A stretch of 5,922 nt of DNA from Candidatus Iainarchaeum sp. (GTDB lineage: Archaea; Iainarchaeota; Iainarchaeia; Iainarchaeales; GW2011-AR10): assembly GCA_016186855.1 (NCBI GenBank), contig JACPKT010000002.1, forward strand, positions 1-5,922, written 5' to 3'. Shown piece by piece: positions 1 through 5,088 of this stretch; the stretch's first letter is position 1, and each line of letters starts with the position of its first letter. Below the pieces are notes generated by a model. The model had not been told where the DNA came from and ran no database searches. It saw nothing but the letters and a program-made list of their open reading frames with translations. A program made the translations under genes and the position numbers.

Positions 1-1
1 C

Positions 2-349
2 CTCGAAGATTTTGAGCTCGAGTACACAAAAATTAGCCCCACGGGCATGGTCACACTGCTCTTTGAAAAAGACAACATCACCAAAATAACACAAATGCCG
101 GACAAAATAATGCATTTGGATTCTGCCCCAATAACAGAAGAAGAATTCAAAGAACTTGCCCAGACAGTTGCAGAAAACGGATTTTTCAATTTATCAGCAG
201 ATGAATACGGCGAGTTTTCCGACGACAACGGCCCCACAATAGTTCTTGAGGCAAAAAGCAGTGGAAAAGAAAAAATTGTCTCATGCCAAGCTAACTGCCC
301 AATACAGGTCACAATAATAACGCAAAAAGCAGAACAAATAGTTAAATAA
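2..349 (+). CDS. C-terminal part of an unidentified protein (5' end outside window)
   Basis: I do not recognise this gene with confidence. The frame is open from the first bases of the window and stops with TAA at 347-349, so about 115 codons are visible. The ATG at 47 is probably internal, because the codons before it (LEDFELEYTKISPTG) read naturally into the rest. The visible part looks like a small alpha/beta domain: a strand-like stretch (MVTLLFEKDNITKI), an acidic helix (ITEEEFKELAQTVAENGFFNL), then strands around TIVLEA and KIVSCQ, with two cysteines in CQANCP. The pattern 'helix, then FF-L, then D.GPTIVLEA' loosely resembles small secreted domains such as DUF6438, but that is a weak memory-based comparison. 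No membrane segment is visible here; a signal peptide would lie upstream. It is not obviously linked to pyrF, which has its own promoter-like signal. Confidence 0.6.
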   Translation, partial: LEDFELEYTKISPTGMVTLLFEKDNITKITQMPDKIMHLDSAPITEEEFKELAQTVAENGFFNLSADEYGEFSDDNGPTIVLEAKSSGKEKIVSCQANCPIQVTIITQKAEQIVK

Positions 350-363
350 AAAAACGAAAGGAT

Positions 364-416
364 TAACAAATTGGTAGCAAGTAAAATGAATTTATGTTTC
401 ATTTGCCAATTTGTTA
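364..416. repeat. Long bulged inverted repeat between genes
   Basis: The 11-base arms TAACAAATTGG (364-374) and CCAATTTGTTA (406-416) are perfectly complementary. Inside them a second 7-base pair of arms, AAATGAA (384-390) and TTCATTT (398-404), closes a 7-base loop, leaving nine unpaired bases on the left and one on the right. It begins 15 bases after the stop of the upstream gene. It could be a 3' end or processing structure for that gene, or a site recognised as DNA. No long T-tract follows it, so it is not a standard terminator. Confidence 0.6.
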
Positions 417-427
417 GTTTGCAATCC

Positions 428-434
428 GTATATT
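428..434 (+). promoter_or_regulatory. TATA-like box for pyrF
   Basis: GTATATT is centred about 28 bases before the ATG at 459. Archaeal transcription usually starts about 25 bases downstream of the TATA centre, which would put the start within a few bases of the ATG and give a leaderless mRNA. No Shine-Dalgarno sequence is visible before the ATG, in agreement. Confidence 0.45.
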
Positions 435-451
435 CCCTGCTTTTAGCAGGG
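435..451. repeat. Palindrome between TATA box and pyrF start
   Basis: CCCTGCT (435-441) and AGCAGGG (445-451) form a perfect 7-base inverted repeat around the spacer TTT. It starts at the base after the TATA-like box and ends seven bases before the ATG. Most of it should lie upstream of the transcription start, so it is better explained as a protein-binding site (operator-like) than as an RNA hairpin. It is followed by CGATAATA, which also follows the palindrome at 3642-3660. Confidence 0.55.
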
Positions 452-458
452 CGATAAT

Positions 459-1209
459 ATGAAGATAATTTTGGATTACAATAAAAAAATGATTCTTCCC
501 AAAACAGAAAAAGCGGTTCTAATGCAAGAAATAATTAAGAGGAACAAAAGCATTATACCTGCCTGCGACCTTCAAACATTCAGTGAACTGGAGGACTTGG
601 TGGAAGCAACTTTTGACATAGAAGAAGTAGGCGGCTACAAAATAGGCTTTTCGCTTGCTTTAAGGTACGGGCTAAGCAAGGCAGTTTCAACAATCCGCGA
701 ATACACTTCAAAGCCAATAATTTACGACCATTCCTGACACTGGAAGAATTTTTGCAAGTGTATGCAAACAAAACGGGGTTGATGCGGTAATTTTATTCCC
801 TTTCAGCGGGCCAAAAACTGCTTTCACCTGGATTTTGGCAGCGCAAAAAGAAGGCCTTGGCGTGATTGTGGGCGCTGAAATGACACACCAAGAATTTTTT
901 TCCACAGAAAAAGGATACATTGACGAAAGCGCGCCTAAAAAAATTTTCGAACTGGCTGCAAGCACAGGGGTCACAAATTTTGTGGTGCCTGCAAACAAGC
1001 CGGAAAAAATTTTAAAATACCGAAAATTTTTTGAAGAATAAAAAATTAACCATGTCCTTTTTGCACCGGGCTTTATAACACAAGGAGGAAATTATTCAGA
1101 CACGACAACAGCCCTTGGAGAGCGCTGGCACGCGATAATCGGCAGGGCTATTTTTGAGGCAAAAGACAAAAGAAAAGCTGCATTAGAGATTGCGAAAAAA
1201 CTCAAATAA
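459..1209 (+). pseudogene. pyrF: Orotidine-5'-phosphate decarboxylase, disrupted by deletion and nonsense codon
   Basis: The intact enzyme decarboxylates OMP to UMP, the last step of de novo pyrimidine synthesis. Reading 459-731, then the frame of 730-1209, gives one continuous family member: an N-terminal strand with ACDL, YKIG with the substrate-side lysine, KPIIYD, then IPDTG, FPFSG, VGAEMTHQ, VVPANKPEKI, the phosphate-binding loop APGFITQGG, and IIGRAIF near the end. Two lesions are visible. After YD (codon 90) about 20 bases are missing and the frame shifts, giving a TGA at 735-737; relatives, as I remember them, read DHQKAGTDIPDTG here, so the catalytic lysine and second aspartate are lost. 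An in-frame TAA stands at 1039-1041, with clear homology (VLFAPGF) directly after it. The ATG at 459 is preferred because the TATA-like box is correctly spaced. As written it cannot give active enzyme; a true pseudogene and assembly error both remain possible. Confidence 0.85.
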
Positions 1210-1211
1210 GG

Positions 1212-1219
1212 TTTAAAAA
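1212..1219 (+). promoter_or_regulatory. TATA-like box for the AMP phosphorylase gene
   Basis: TTTAAAAA lies between the pyrF stop and the next gene, centred about 22 bases before the ATG at 1237. The spacing fits a leaderless transcript starting at or very near the ATG. No Shine-Dalgarno sequence is seen. The gene can therefore be expressed independently of the broken pyrF. Confidence 0.5.
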
Positions 1220-1236
1220 ACACAACCATTTATTAT

Positions 1237-2751
1237 ATGGCCAAAATGACCGTTAAAGAATTTTTCCTGAAATTGAAGGCAAAAGTTTTGGACATCGAGG
1301 CAAAAAAACTTGTGTGCATACTAAACGAAAAAGACGCAAAAGACCTTGGAATAATTGCGCTTGAAAGAATTCAAATTGTCAACCAAAAAAACAAGAAAAG
1401 TATCCATGCCGTAGTAGACACTACCCAGTCAATCGTAAAAAACGGCGAGCTCGGCCTCTTTAAAGATGTCGCAAAAGCTCTCAAAGCAAAAAACGGCACA
1501 ATTTTAAACGCAGGAGCCCAAGCCCGGCCAAAAAGCATTTCATACATCAAGGCAAAACTTGACAGAAAAAAACTTTCAGAACAGCAAATAAAAGAAATAG
1601 TGCAGGACATAAGTACAAACAGGTTAAGCGATGTTGAAACAACTGCTTTTGTGACAAGCGTTTACACAAACGGCTTTGATTTGAAGGAAACAGTTGCAAT
1701 GACGAAAGCACTTGCACAAAGCGGTCAAAAAATTTCTTTCACCACTTCCAAAAAAGTTGTGGACAAGCACAGCGTTGGCGGAACAAACGGTAGAACAACA
1801 CTTGTGATAGTCCCAATAATTGCCTCAAGCGGCTTGCTGATACCTAAAACAAGTAGCAGGACAATCACTTCAGCTTCAGGCACAGCAGATGCAATGGAAG
1901 TGCTTGCTCCGGTGAATCTTTCAATCTGGCAAATAAAAAAAATAACGCAAAAAATAGGAGGAGCGATTGCCTGGGGAGGCGCAGTCGACCTTGCGCCAGT
2001 GGATGACAAAATAATCAAAATAGAGCACCCCCTTTCCCTTGACCCGCACGGACAAGTGATTGCATCAGTCATGGCAAAAAAATTTTCAGCAGGCGCAAAG
2101 TATGTGTTAATTGACTTGCCTGTAGGGCCAGAAATGAAAGTAAAAACACTAAAACAGGCAAAAATAATGTCAAAAAAATTTGCTGCCGTTGGAAAAGAGC
2201 TTGGCATAAAAGTAAAAACAGTGACAACCAAAGCCAACAGTCCCAGCGGAAAAGCCTTCGGCCCTGCACTTGAAGCAAAATATGCATTGGAAGTTTTGGA
2301 AGGAAAATTTTTTGACAACTTTGCAGAAAAATGCATCAAGCTTTCAGGAGAACTCCTTGAACTGGCAGGTGCGCAAAAGCGCGGAAAAGGCTACAATGCG
2401 GCACTGCAAATGCTCGAAAGCGGAATGGCGCTGCAAAAAATGCGGCAAATTATCAAAGCACAGGGCGGGAGAACTTTTTCTTCAAGCCAAATCAAAAGTG
2501 CACCTTTTAAAAAAACTTTTTTTGCACAAAAAAACGGAAAAATAAAACAGATTCATGTAAGAAAATGCACCTCCATTGCCCGCGCAAGCGGAGCACCAAC
2601 AGACAAAAAAGCAGGTTTGTTCCTAAAAGTTGAAAACAGTGGAACTGTTATAAAAGGCCAGCCAATTTTTGAAATATATGCGCAGAACCAGCAAAAACTT
2701 CTTGTAGCCGCAGCTATTGCAAAACAATTAAACCCAATTGAAATAAAATAG
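1237..2751 (+). CDS. deoA: AMP phosphorylase (archaeal thymidine-phosphorylase-like family)
   Basis: This enzyme phosphorolyses AMP (and in some archaea CMP or UMP) to the free base and ribose-1,5-bisphosphate. The product can pass through ribose-1,5-bisphosphate isomerase to form III RuBisCO; neither partner gene is in the window. At 504 residues it has the usual length. In order: an N-terminal domain special to the archaeal family (about 1-95), the helical glycosyltransferase-3 N domain (about 105-163), the catalytic domain (about 170-400) with VDKHSVGG (K177, H178, S179, phosphate binding), PKTSSRTITSASGTAD (203-218), AWGGAVDLAPVDD (245-257), HPLSLDP (264-270) and S277/K281, then the C-terminal domain with SGAPTDKKAGLFLKV (451-465). 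The HPLSLDP stretch is characteristic of the nucleotide-using branch rather than bacterial thymidine phosphorylase. The loop after KHSVGG reads TNGRTT, which looks one residue shorter than the VPGNRTT type. The gene is intact and ends convergent with ksgA. Confidence 0.9.
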   Translation: MAKMTVKEFFLKLKAKVLDIEAKKLVCILNEKDAKDLGIIALERIQIVNQKNKKSIHAVVDTTQSIVKNGELGLFKDVAKALKAKNGTILNAGAQARPKSISYIKAKLDRKKLSEQQIKEIVQDISTNRLSDVETTAFVTSVYTNGFDLKETVAMTKALAQSGQKISFTTSKKVVDKHSVGGTNGRTTLVIVPIIASSGLLIPKTSSRTITSASGTADAMEVLAPVNLSIWQIKKITQKIGGAIAWGGAVDLAPVDDKIIKIEHPLSLDPHGQVIASVMAKKFSAGAKYVLIDLPVGPEMKVKTLKQAKIMSKKFAAVGKELGIKVKTVTTKANSPSGKAFGPALEAKYALEVLEGKFFDNFAEKCIKLSGELLELAGAQKRGKGYNAALQMLESGMALQKMRQIIKAQGGRTFSSSQIKSAPFKKTFFAQKNGKIKQIHVRKCTSIARASGAPTDKKAGLFLKVENSGTVIKGQPIFEIYAQNQQKLLVAAAIAKQLNPIEIK

Positions 2752-2768
2752 TGAGCTGCATTAAAGGC

Positions 2769-3641
2769 CTATTCAAATATTTTTTCAAATATTTCCACAA
2801 AATCCGCTGATTCAACGAGGTAAACTTTTGAGTTGCTTTGCCTTAGTTTTGAAACAGTTTCTTCAAACTCTTTTTTGTCCATTTTGGTGCGCGTTTTAAA
2901 AAAACTGAAAGAATTGTGCAGAGCGTTTCTAAGGTTTTTGTTCTTGTACCTAAAAACCTGCTTCAAAAAATGCTCAAAAAGCCCCTGCCTTTTAATTCTT
3001 GCAACATTTTTTTTCCGCAAAAGCCGTATCATTGTGGAAAAAGCAGACGGCTTTGGGAAAAAGTTTTCAGGGGAAATGTTTCCAACCAAGACCTCTGAGT
3101 CAAAATAATAGTCTACAAGCACCGCAATCGGGCAAAACTCTTTAAAGCCGGGCCGTGAAAGGCATTTGTCCACAAATTCCCTCTGAAAAACCATTACCCC
3201 AAGCTCAAAATCGTGAGAAAGCAGTTTAAACATCATCTGGGAAGAAATGGTGTAAGGCGGAAGTGAAACCACTTTGTTGAACCCTTGAAGCTGGTGTTCC
3301 AAAAAGTTTCCGCCAAAAACCCTTAATTTTCCCAAAGAAATTTCTTTTGAAAAATTTTGCAAAAGCAGCCCAAAAAGCTTGTCATCAAGCTCGAAAGCCA
3401 CCACTTTTGAGCTGGACAAAAGCGCCCTGGTCAAAAAACCAGTGCCCGCGCCGATTTCAAGAACTACATCCTTTTCATCAAGCTGCGCGGCTTCAACCAT
3501 TTTTTTCAGCAAACTTTCGCTTATAACAAAATTCTGGGCCTTTGCCCTGCTTGGGGCAAAAGAATATTCTGCCATCAGTTTATTCAGTTCTTGGAATAAA
3601 TCCATAAAAAAAACTGTTGCGCCAGTTTGCAACGCATACAT
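2769..3641 (-). CDS. ksgA: KsgA/Dim1-like 16S rRNA adenine dimethyltransferase with divergent active site
   Basis: The family dimethylates two adjacent adenines near the 3' end of 16S rRNA late in small-subunit assembly, using S-adenosylmethionine. From the ATG at 3641 (290 residues) I see AQNFVI (35-40, usually GQNFL), the SAM-binding LEIGAGTGFL (61-70), the acidic FELDD (83-87), GGNFLE (110-115, usually GDxL), LPPYTISS (127-134, usually NLPYxISS), FQREFVDKCLSRPGF (152-166) and FFPKPSAFSTMIRL (194-207). The catalytic-motif asparagine is thus replaced by leucine and the GD aspartate by asparagine. A second start at 3605 (MDLFQELNKLM, 278 residues) fits the family N-terminus better, but the TATA-like box at 3671-3676 fits the longer form; neither start has a Shine-Dalgarno sequence. 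It follows the DUF655 gene after 106 bases and seems to have its own promoter. Membership is certain; dimethylase activity is not. Confidence 0.9.
   Translation of the reverse strand: MYALQTGATVFFMDLFQELNKLMAEYSFAPSRAKAQNFVISESLLKKMVEAAQLDEKDVVLEIGAGTGFLTRALLSSSKVVAFELDDKLFGLLLQNFSKEISLGKLRVFGGNFLEHQLQGFNKVVSLPPYTISSQMMFKLLSHDFELGVMVFQREFVDKCLSRPGFKEFCPIAVLVDYYFDSEVLVGNISPENFFPKPSAFSTMIRLLRKKNVARIKRQGLFEHFLKQVFRYKNKNLRNALHNSFSFFKTRTKMDKKEFEETVSKLRQSNSKVYLVESADFVEIFEKIFE
2780..2785 (+). terminator. T6 tract downstream of the AMP phosphorylase gene
   Basis: The first T-tract after the AMP phosphorylase stop is TTTTTT, about 28 bases on and inside the 3' end of the convergent ksgA. Archaeal RNA polymerase often ends at such tracts without a hairpin. 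The call rests on position alone. Confidence 0.25.
3606..3633 (-). promoter_or_regulatory. Small hairpin plus T8 before the internal ksgA start
   Basis: On the minus strand GTTGC (3633-3629) pairs with GCAAC (3620-3616) around an 8-base loop, and after two bases a run of eight T (3613-3606) directly abuts the ATG at 3605. This resembles a terminator or attenuator between the promoter and the internal start. If translation begins at 3641, the same bases encode residues of a 12-residue N-terminal extension (QTGATVFF). The stem is only five base pairs. Confidence 0.3.
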
Positions 3642-3660
3642 GTGCCATTTTCAATGGCAC
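3642..3660. repeat. Palindrome between TATA box and ksgA start
   Basis: GTGCCATT (3642-3649) and AATGGCAC (3653-3660) form a perfect 8-base inverted repeat around the spacer TTC. It sits directly before the ATG at 3641 on the minus strand and covers the expected transcription start near 3647. Size, spacer length and position match the palindrome before pyrF (435-451), although the arm sequences differ. An operator-like site is the simplest reading. Confidence 0.55.
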
Positions 3661-3670
3661 GATAATAGGC

Positions 3671-3676
3671 ATATAC
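3671..3676 (-). promoter_or_regulatory. TATA-like box for ksgA
   Basis: On the minus strand the sequence reads AAAAGTATATG, with GTATAT at 3676-3671 after an A-rich stretch that could serve as the BRE. It predicts a transcription start near 3647, six bases before the ATG at 3641 or about 42 before the ATG at 3605. With the T9 tract after the DUF655 gene, it suggests ksgA is a separate transcription unit. Confidence 0.45.
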
Positions 3677-3732
3677 TTTTGAATTACCATAAAAAAACCA
3701 AAAACATAAAAATGAATATTTGTACAAACTGC

Positions 3733-3741
3733 AAAAAAAAA
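3733..3741 (-). terminator. T9 tract after the DUF655 gene
   Basis: The minus strand carries nine T in a row beginning six bases after the TGA stop of the DUF655 gene; a second run of seven T follows at 3691-3697. Poly-T on the coding strand is the usual archaeal termination signal. No strong stem precedes it. Confidence 0.5.
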
Positions 3742-3747
3742 CACTGT

Positions 3748-4341
3748 TCAATATTTTCTGAACCTGTGCCTTTCAAACCCGCTTTTTTGCGGTGAGACAG
3801 GTGGCCTAACAAAAAGGTAATGCTTTTCGTCTTCGCCTGAAATCTCTTCAGTTATCCTTTTCACCAGCATATGGACAACATCGGGCATCATGTGCACCTT
3901 TTTTTTTATGTCGTCAAAACTTTTGAACGGCTCTGATTCGCGCACTTTCAATATTTCAAACAAGTGTTTTTTCCCAAGGCCAGACAATAGCTCTAGCTGG
4001 TGCCGCTTCAAGGTAATTGGCCTAGAGGTGTTAAAAAAATCCACAAACTGCTGTTCTTTCTGCAAAACAATTTTTTCAACCATATTTTCAAGCTCTGAAA
4101 CTGCAGATGAGGTCAGCTCGTTGAAAGAAACCCTCCTTTTAATGTATTCAACCTTGTCCCTGCTGTCTTTTCCTATTAAAACTGTTTCACCCACCTTCAG
4201 TTCGACTCCTGTTTTTGGGATTACTTCAAGCAAAGTAAAATAATCAGTTCCAAGCACCAGTGCAACCGGCTCACTTTTAAAGCCAGTGCTTCTACCGTGA
4301 GGCAAAAAATCCAGAACCATAGCTTGCTCTTCTGCTTTCAT
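3748..4341 (-). CDS. DUF655 family protein, conserved archaeal nucleic-acid-binding type
   Basis: This 197-residue protein matches the archaeal DUF655 family along its length. The N-terminal part (about 1-70) carries the family pattern AMVLDFLPHGRS, YFTLLEVIPKTGVELKVGE and RDKVEYIKRRV, which looks like a small beta-barrel (OB-like) domain. The C-terminal half (about 105-180) has PITLKRHQLELLSGLGKKH, a helix-hairpin-helix-like turn, then PFKSFDDIKKKV and LFVRPP. The precise function is unknown; the folds and the constant neighbourhood of eL21, Rpo4 and KsgA suggest RNA or ribosome work, an inference only. GGAG at 4355-4352 on the minus strand, ten bases before the ATG, can serve as a weak Shine-Dalgarno and supports this start. 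It lies 26 bases after the rpo4 stop, with a T8 tract in the gap. The gene looks intact. Confidence 0.9.
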   Translation of the reverse strand: MKAEEQAMVLDFLPHGRSTGFKSEPVALVLGTDYFTLLEVIPKTGVELKVGETVLIGKDSRDKVEYIKRRVSFNELTSSAVSELENMVEKIVLQKEQQFVDFFNTSRPITLKRHQLELLSGLGKKHLFEILKVRESEPFKSFDDIKKKVHMMPDVVHMLVKRITEEISGEDEKHYLFVRPPVSPQKSGFERHRFRKY

Positions 4342-4359
4342 TTCAAACTAACTCCGTCC

Positions 4360-4367
4360 AAAAAAAA
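4360..4367 (-). terminator. T8 tract directly after the rpo4 stop
   Basis: On the minus strand eight T follow the TAA of rpo4 without a gap. In archaea such a tract can terminate fully or partly. Here it lies inside a conserved gene string, only 18 bases before the DUF655 start, so it may lower downstream expression rather than end the transcript. Confidence 0.35.
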
Positions 4368-4715
4368 TTATTTCAAATAGCTTTTGACAATTTCAAGGAT
4401 TTCTTTTTTCTTCTGCTCGTCAATAGTCACATCACTTGGAACCAAAAGAGCAAGCGTTTCTTCGTCCTCTGGCACAATGTCGGCAATTTTTATTACAGTT
4501 TTTTCATCAAGGAAAGAAAGCTTTTTGAGGTCTTCTGTCAACTTTTTTGCCTTGGCTGGAGAGAGCCTTACAAACTTTTTCACATACTCTTTTGCAAGGT
4601 TTTGCTCATAGGTTGGCTCAACGCCTTTCTCGTTTTTTTCAAGCCTTGCATTCAAAATCTCTTTCACATCAGCCAAAAAAACATACTGTTTTGAATTGAT
4701 TTTTTTCCCAAACAT
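4368..4715 (-). CDS. rpoF: DNA-directed RNA polymerase subunit Rpo4 (Rpb4/RpoF)
   Basis: Rpo4 pairs with Rpo7 to form the stalk of the archaeal RNA polymerase, which helps open the promoter and binds emerging RNA. The 115-residue product has the usual family length and is almost wholly helical. Visible family marks are YVFLADVKEIL (about 11-21), PTYEQNLAKEYVKKF (34-48), the HRDC-like region from SPAKAKKLTEDL, then KIADIVPEDEETLALLV and a C-terminal KKKEILEIVKSYL. The ATG at 4715 is preferred over the upstream ATG at 4757, because MFGKKINSKQYV matches how family members begin and the earlier start would overlap eL21. It begins two bases after the eL21 stop (TGA, one T, ATG), so the genes are probably translationally coupled. 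A G-rich stretch (GGGGG) lies about nine bases before the ATG. Intact. Confidence 0.92.
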   Translation of the reverse strand: MFGKKINSKQYVFLADVKEILNARLEKNEKGVEPTYEQNLAKEYVKKFVRLSPAKAKKLTEDLKKLSFLDEKTVIKIADIVPEDEETLALLVPSDVTIDEQKKKEILEIVKSYLK

Positions 4716-4716
4716 A

Positions 4717-5007
4717 TCATGCGCCCCCAAGCAAATCCAAATGAGCCGAATTGACAACCAGAGTCCTCAAAGAATTTCCCTGCATTACCAGAACCTTATG
4801 GCATTTTCCCTGCATTCCAACAACTTTCCCAGACAACCCTTGAAACCTTCTGTGCGGCATTCCATCCTGAACAGAACTGTTTATATTGACCACTACCCGA
4901 TCGCCCAAATCAAAAGAACTCAAAAATTTATTCACCGTAACGCGCTTGTCGTTTGAAAACAAGTGCCTTGTCTTTGCCCGCACACCCTTTGCTTTCTTGT
5001 TAGTCAT
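4717..5007 (-). CDS. rpl21e: Large ribosomal subunit protein eL21 (L21e)
   Basis: eL21 is a basic large-subunit protein shared by archaea and eukaryotes and absent from bacteria, so it is a strong lineage marker. The 96-residue product shows the family order: a lysine/arginine-rich N-terminus (TNKKAKGVRAKTRHLF), VNKFLSSFDLGDRVVVNINSSVQ, the hallmark GMPHRRFQGLSGKVVG (about 48-63), and LRTLVVNSAHLDLL at the end. Length is normal. The ATG at 5007 is chosen because the family begins there; an in-frame TTG at 5028 would add seven unusual residues (MFWIVVR). GGTGAG ends one base before the ATG and matches the archaeal anti-Shine-Dalgarno, although the spacing is short. It is the first gene of the block with rpo4, DUF655 and ksgA, and faces the hydrolase gene across 81 bases. 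Confidence 0.93.
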   Translation of the reverse strand: MTNKKAKGVRAKTRHLFSNDKRVTVNKFLSSFDLGDRVVVNINSSVQDGMPHRRFQGLSGKVVGMQGKCHKVLVMQGNSLRTLVVNSAHLDLLGGA

Positions 5008-5033
5008 TCTCACCACTATCCAAAACAAAAGCC

Positions 5034-5067
5034 ATTAATTAATTATTGAAAGGAAAAAGTTTTAATA
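5034..5067 (-). promoter_or_regulatory. Probable promoter region of the eL21-Rpo4 block
   Basis: Two AT-rich elements face the eL21 gene on the minus strand: TATTAAAA (5067-5060) and AATAATTAATTAAT (5047-5034). With normal spacing they would give leaders of about 30 or 10 bases. The first overlaps the TATA-like box of the opposite gene, so both promoters may share one element. I cannot tell which is used. Confidence 0.35.
5059..5067 (+). promoter_or_regulatory. TATA-like box for the MBL-fold hydrolase
   Basis: The stretch GAAAAAGTTTTAATA contains a purine-rich BRE-like part followed by GTTTTAATA, centred about 26 bases before the ATG at 5089. This is the standard arrangement for a leaderless archaeal gene. 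No Shine-Dalgarno sequence is visible before the ATG. Confidence 0.5.
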
Positions 5068-5088
5068 GGTTAGTTAAAGAACAAAAAT

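Noticed and set aside
1039..1041. TAA read as a sense codon (altered genetic code)
   Set aside because: TAA ends several intact genes or open frames here (347-349, 4370-4368, 5770-5768), so a reassigned TAA is very unlikely.
1725..2339. A 204-codon open frame on the minus strand
   Set aside because: It lies entirely inside the well-conserved AMP phosphorylase gene, and its translation is a low-complexity F/S/A/P-rich shadow with no family features.
2772..2796. Direct repeat of TTCAAATATTT near the ksgA end
   Set aside because: It is explained by the repeated residues EIFEKIFE at the protein C-terminus and by AT-rich codon use.
3890..4243. Plus-strand open frame of 117 codons opposite the DUF655 gene
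   Set aside because: Its serine, phenylalanine and cysteine-rich translation is what the reverse of a lysine and glutamate-rich gene gives; the DUF655 match on the other strand is clear along its length.
4716..4757. Longer rpo4 start at 4757
   Set aside because: It would add 14 residues unlike the family and overlap the eL21 gene; MFGKKINSKQYV at 4715 fits both the family and the tight gene junction.
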